Translations under genes and position numbers: made by a program
Shown here: positions 61,920 to 64,000 of the stretch, one piece after another
Layout of the letters: the number at the start of each line of letters is the position of its first letter
Numbering within the stretch: position 1 is the first letter of the stretch
Virus record (IMG/VR): IMGVR_UViG_3300035659_000003
Span: 1 to 64,000 of that record
DNA: 64,000 nucleotides
Strand: one strand, 5' to 3'
Source of the DNA: a virus
The notes under the pieces: model-generated
What the model was told of the DNA's origin: nothing
Databases searched by the model: none
Seen by the model: only the letters and a program-made list of their open reading frames with translations

Positions 61920-64000
61920 TTATTCTGGGGATTTTTTAGGGTTCTTCCGACGAACAGGCCGGAATGTGGGCCGTGCCTTCCGATAGATCAGGAAGCAGCG
62001 GCAGTTAGACCGGCAGATCGTGCTGCCGTCTCGGGGTAGGCGGGGCATCCGGTTGGCGGGCCAGGGGCTCTGCGTGGCCATCTCCAGGCACGTAGCACAG
62101 TGCTCAGCGCCAAGGGTCAGCTTCCAGTGGGCCTTCATCTGCGGCAGGTTCTCCGAGACGGTCTGATGATACAGTCCGGCGGAGCCGTCCGCGTAGAGCT
62201 TGGCGCGCCAGATGGCCTGCTTCTCGGTCTTGACCTTGCCCGCCGCCAGATCGTCGCGGAAGCCGTCGAGGTAGTGGTGCTGATGTCTCAACTCGGCCAT
62301 GAGATTATCCCGTGCCCGCTGCCGTGCGTCCGGCGTTTCCTTGAGCCGCAGCGTCGAGGCGTAGGCCGACTTGCCATAGAGGTCATCAACCGCCGCGCGC
62401 ATCTGTGCGTGCCAGGTATCCACGTCGCCTTCGCCGCGCCACAGGGCACACGTTGCGGTCTCCATTGCCTTCTTCGTGCGCCCGATCTCCATGTTGACGC
62501 GCTCAAGCGGGGAGGGCCACCGGCGCTTGCCTCGCTTGTCCAGCTTAAAGTACACGCGGGAGGGCAGATCGGAGTCCACGGCGGTGCGGGCCTTGTTGAT
62601 GCCCATCGCTGCTAGGCGCATCAGCATCTCTGCATGCGCGATTTCCGCCAGGGTAATAGGCGCATTCCGGCTGTCCTGCACGTCCTGAGAACCAGCAACA
62701 CCCTGGTTCGTGGTGACGATCCCCGTCGTGACTTCCGGTGCGTTGCCGGTGTGGGCACGAGAATCCATCGGCTCGGTTGGCGCGCCCTTCTCAACCTCCC
62801 CACCTACGAATATCTGGATGTGCCGCCCGTCCGAGGTGGTCACGAACTTGCGGGGGGCGATCCCCAGCTCCTCACCGAAGTCCTTGTTCAGGGTATCCGC
62901 CTCGTCCTCGACGGGGTTCCACTCAAGCAGCTCCGCGATAGCGTCGTAAAGCCCCGAGAAGCGCCGCTTAAACTTAGTAGGGCTTATCGTCATGTATGCC
63001 ACGCACTCGGCGAACATCTCCGCCGAACTGTCGCGCCCGTAGTGACTCGGGAGACCGCGTGCCGTCTCCTGCGCCGCGTGGAAGGCATCGAGCCAGGTGT
63101 CAGAATTAGAGAAGCGACGCTCCGTGCCATCGTCCATGACATGAGCATACTCGTGGGCGATCACCGCCCGCATGGTGTCATAGGGGCCAGAGGGAAGCTC
63201 TCCCCCCATCGCGCTCCCCCACGACTGGGCGTCGAGGGTCAGGACACTGACCTCCGCCTCATCATATCCGACGTAGGTCATGCCCGCCGCCTTGCCCACG
63301 TCGTCTGGAGACAGCTCGCCCGCTTCTGCCAGATCTTCCATAGCACGTCTCATATCGTCGCGGGAGTAGGTGTGCCAGACCGCATTAGGTACGCCGTGCG
63401 GTGCGGGCATCAGCACCAGCACCTCAGCGACGATGGGCTGATCCTGAACGTAGACATCAGCGAAGTCATGCTGCTCGGCGATCTTGAGCGCGGTGAATAG
63501 CTCGTGGATTTTCTTCGGTATTGCCTCCCCGCCATGCCGGTTGATGTCGCGGATATGGCGAATCAGGGCGCTCCGTCGGACGTGGGCACCTCCGTGCTTG
63601 CCATGCTTCTTCTGATCATGCTTGCCTGGAAGGTGCTTCTCGACCCCACTCGCAGGCTGCAACGCGAACACATCATGCGTCTGCTTTGTCCAGTCGGCAT
63701 TATGCATGTCCTCGTCCAGCCACACGGCCTCTTGTGCGGCGAGTTCGATATTGTGATGCCGCATATCCTGCTCGAAGCGCTCCTCCCACGCCGGTAGTTC
63801 CTGCCCTCCAGCACGCCGAGCAACGACATCAATTTCCCCGCCGATGACTAGCATCTCATACTCTTCGGCGCAGCCAGGCCCTGTGCGGAACGTCGAAAAG
63901 ATCTTATCACGAGGCACGCGGGCGGCAACCAGCATCTGCTCTTCCTCATGGTGTATAGCAAAGCGCGTTGCAACCGAGTACTCGCTGGCGAAGGACGACA
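61920..64000 (-). CDS. Minor head protein, 5' truncated: ADP-ribosyltransferase-like end, zincin domain and MuF-type tail
   Basis: At least 692 codons, open past the right edge. The visible N-terminal part (SSFASEYSVATRFAIHHEEE, then VPRDKIFS and AEEYEMLVIGG) has the STS-like strand and ExE motif (EYE) of R-S-E-type ADP-ribosyltransferases. A linker with KHLPGKHDQKKHG follows, then a metallopeptidase-like domain with HEYAHVMDD and a downstream Glu (SSAEMFAECVAY). The C-terminus is MuF-like: HCATCLEMA, then RSNCRCFLIYRK. Such proteins enter the head with DNA and may be injected. Order ART-zincin-MuF is unusual. Nucleotides 61917-64000 are all coding. Confidence 0.8.
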   Translation of the reverse strand, partial: SSFASEYSVATRFAIHHEEEQMLVAARVPRDKIFSTFRTGPGCAEEYEMLVIGGEIDVVARRAGGQELPAWEERFEQDMRHHNIELAAQEAVWLDEDMHNADWTKQTHDVFALQPASGVEKHLPGKHDQKKHGKHGGAHVRRSALIRHIRDINRHGGEAIPKKIHELFTALKIAEQHDFADVYVQDQPIVAEVLVLMPAPHGVPNAVWHTYSRDDMRRAMEDLAEAGELSPDDVGKAAGMTYVGYDEAEVSVLTLDAQSWGSAMGGELPSGPYDTMRAVIAHEYAHVMDDGTERRFSNSDTWLDAFHAAQETARGLPSHYGRDSSAEMFAECVAYMTISPTKFKRRFSGLYDAIAELLEWNPVEDEADTLNKDFGEELGIAPRKFVTTSDGRHIQIFVGGEVEKGAPTEPMDSRAHTGNAPEVTTGIVTTNQGVAGSQDVQDSRNAPITLAEIAHAEMLMRLAAMGINKARTAVDSDLPSRVYFKLDKRGKRRWPSPLERVNMEIGRTKKAMETATCALWRGEGDVDTWHAQMRAAVDDLYGKSAYASTLRLKETPDARQRARDNLMAELRHQHHYLDGFRDDLAAGKVKTEKQAIWRAKLYADGSAGLYHQTVSENLPQMKAHWKLTLGAEHCATCLEMATQSPWPANRMPRLPRDGSTICRSNCRCFLIYRKARPTFRPVRRKNPKKSPE

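Noticed and set aside
62634-63500. Long plus-strand open frame (288 codons) opposite the minor head gene
   Set aside because: It mirrors an intact minus-strand gene with clear motifs, has no Shine-Dalgarno sequence, and its composition is that expected of an antisense reading in GC-rich DNA.

Overview
This window is the larger part of a tailed bacteriophage (Caudoviricetes) genome with an HK97-type head. It contains TerL, a MuF-like minor head protein, a scaffold-like and major capsid pair, a tail tube, a gpG/gpGT frameshift pair next to a tape measure protein, a virion lysin, fibres, and a full replication set. GC content is moderately high and Shine-Dalgarno sequences are strong (AGGAGG type). 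Every gene I accept, both tRNAs and all promoters lie on the minus strand, so transcription runs from high to low coordinates. The host cannot be named from the sequence. Most genes overlap by ATGA, GTGA or TAATG, so translational coupling is the rule. No sheath gene was seen, and the tape measure protein is only 372 aa, which fits a short siphovirus-like tail.

Layout, in the direction of transcription (right to left). 64.0-61.9 kb: a minor head protein truncated by the window edge, with an apparent ADP-ribosyltransferase end, an HEYAH zincin motif and a MuF-type Cys-rich tail. 61.9-51.2 kb: about 30 small accessory genes, including a RAMA-domain protein, a dATP/dGTP diphosphohydrolase-like protein, a ClpP-like protease, a LAGLIDADG and an HNH endonuclease, a HAD nucleotidase, a nucleoside deoxyribosyltransferase-like protein, a SWIM zinc-finger protein and a lipoprotein. 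50.7-44.0 kb: fibres and a glycosidase-like lysin. 43.9-42.5 kb: a DUF1003 protein, a structured leader, an HNH gene, tRNA-Ala and tRNA-Pro, and a small two-TM protein. 42.3-26.1 kb: scaffold, capsid, tandem paralogues, connectors, tail tube, chaperones, tape measure, hub and lysin. 25.7-11.1 kb: a DUF932 protein, a UDG-exonuclease-PolA fusion, DnaB, CHC2 primase, an ECF-like sigma factor, an ssDNA-binding-like protein, RecA, a VSR/DUF559-like nuclease, a Cas4-like nuclease and a second ClpP-like protease. 11.1-0.08 kb: small coupled proteins, a candidate TerS, a run of zinc-ribbon proteins, a tandem beta-protein family, TerL and the start of an unidentified gene. The portal is not seen. The order TerL - (left edge/right edge) - MuF suggests it lies in a segment joining the two window ends of a circularly permuted genome.

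The strongest system-level observation concerns transcription. The sigma-like gene at 16.4-16.9 kb sits behind a near-consensus host promoter (TTGACA-N17-TATCGT). Five other sites in the window carry GTRAC-N16/17-CGTC, the architecture of ECF-sigma promoters, each placed just before a gene start. They sit ahead of the accessory genes between 61.9 and 51.2 kb and ahead of the gene block entering the left edge. My inference is that the phage makes its own ECF-like sigma factor from a host promoter and uses it to switch on this set. Other genes are preceded by host-type promoters with a GTATACT-like -10.
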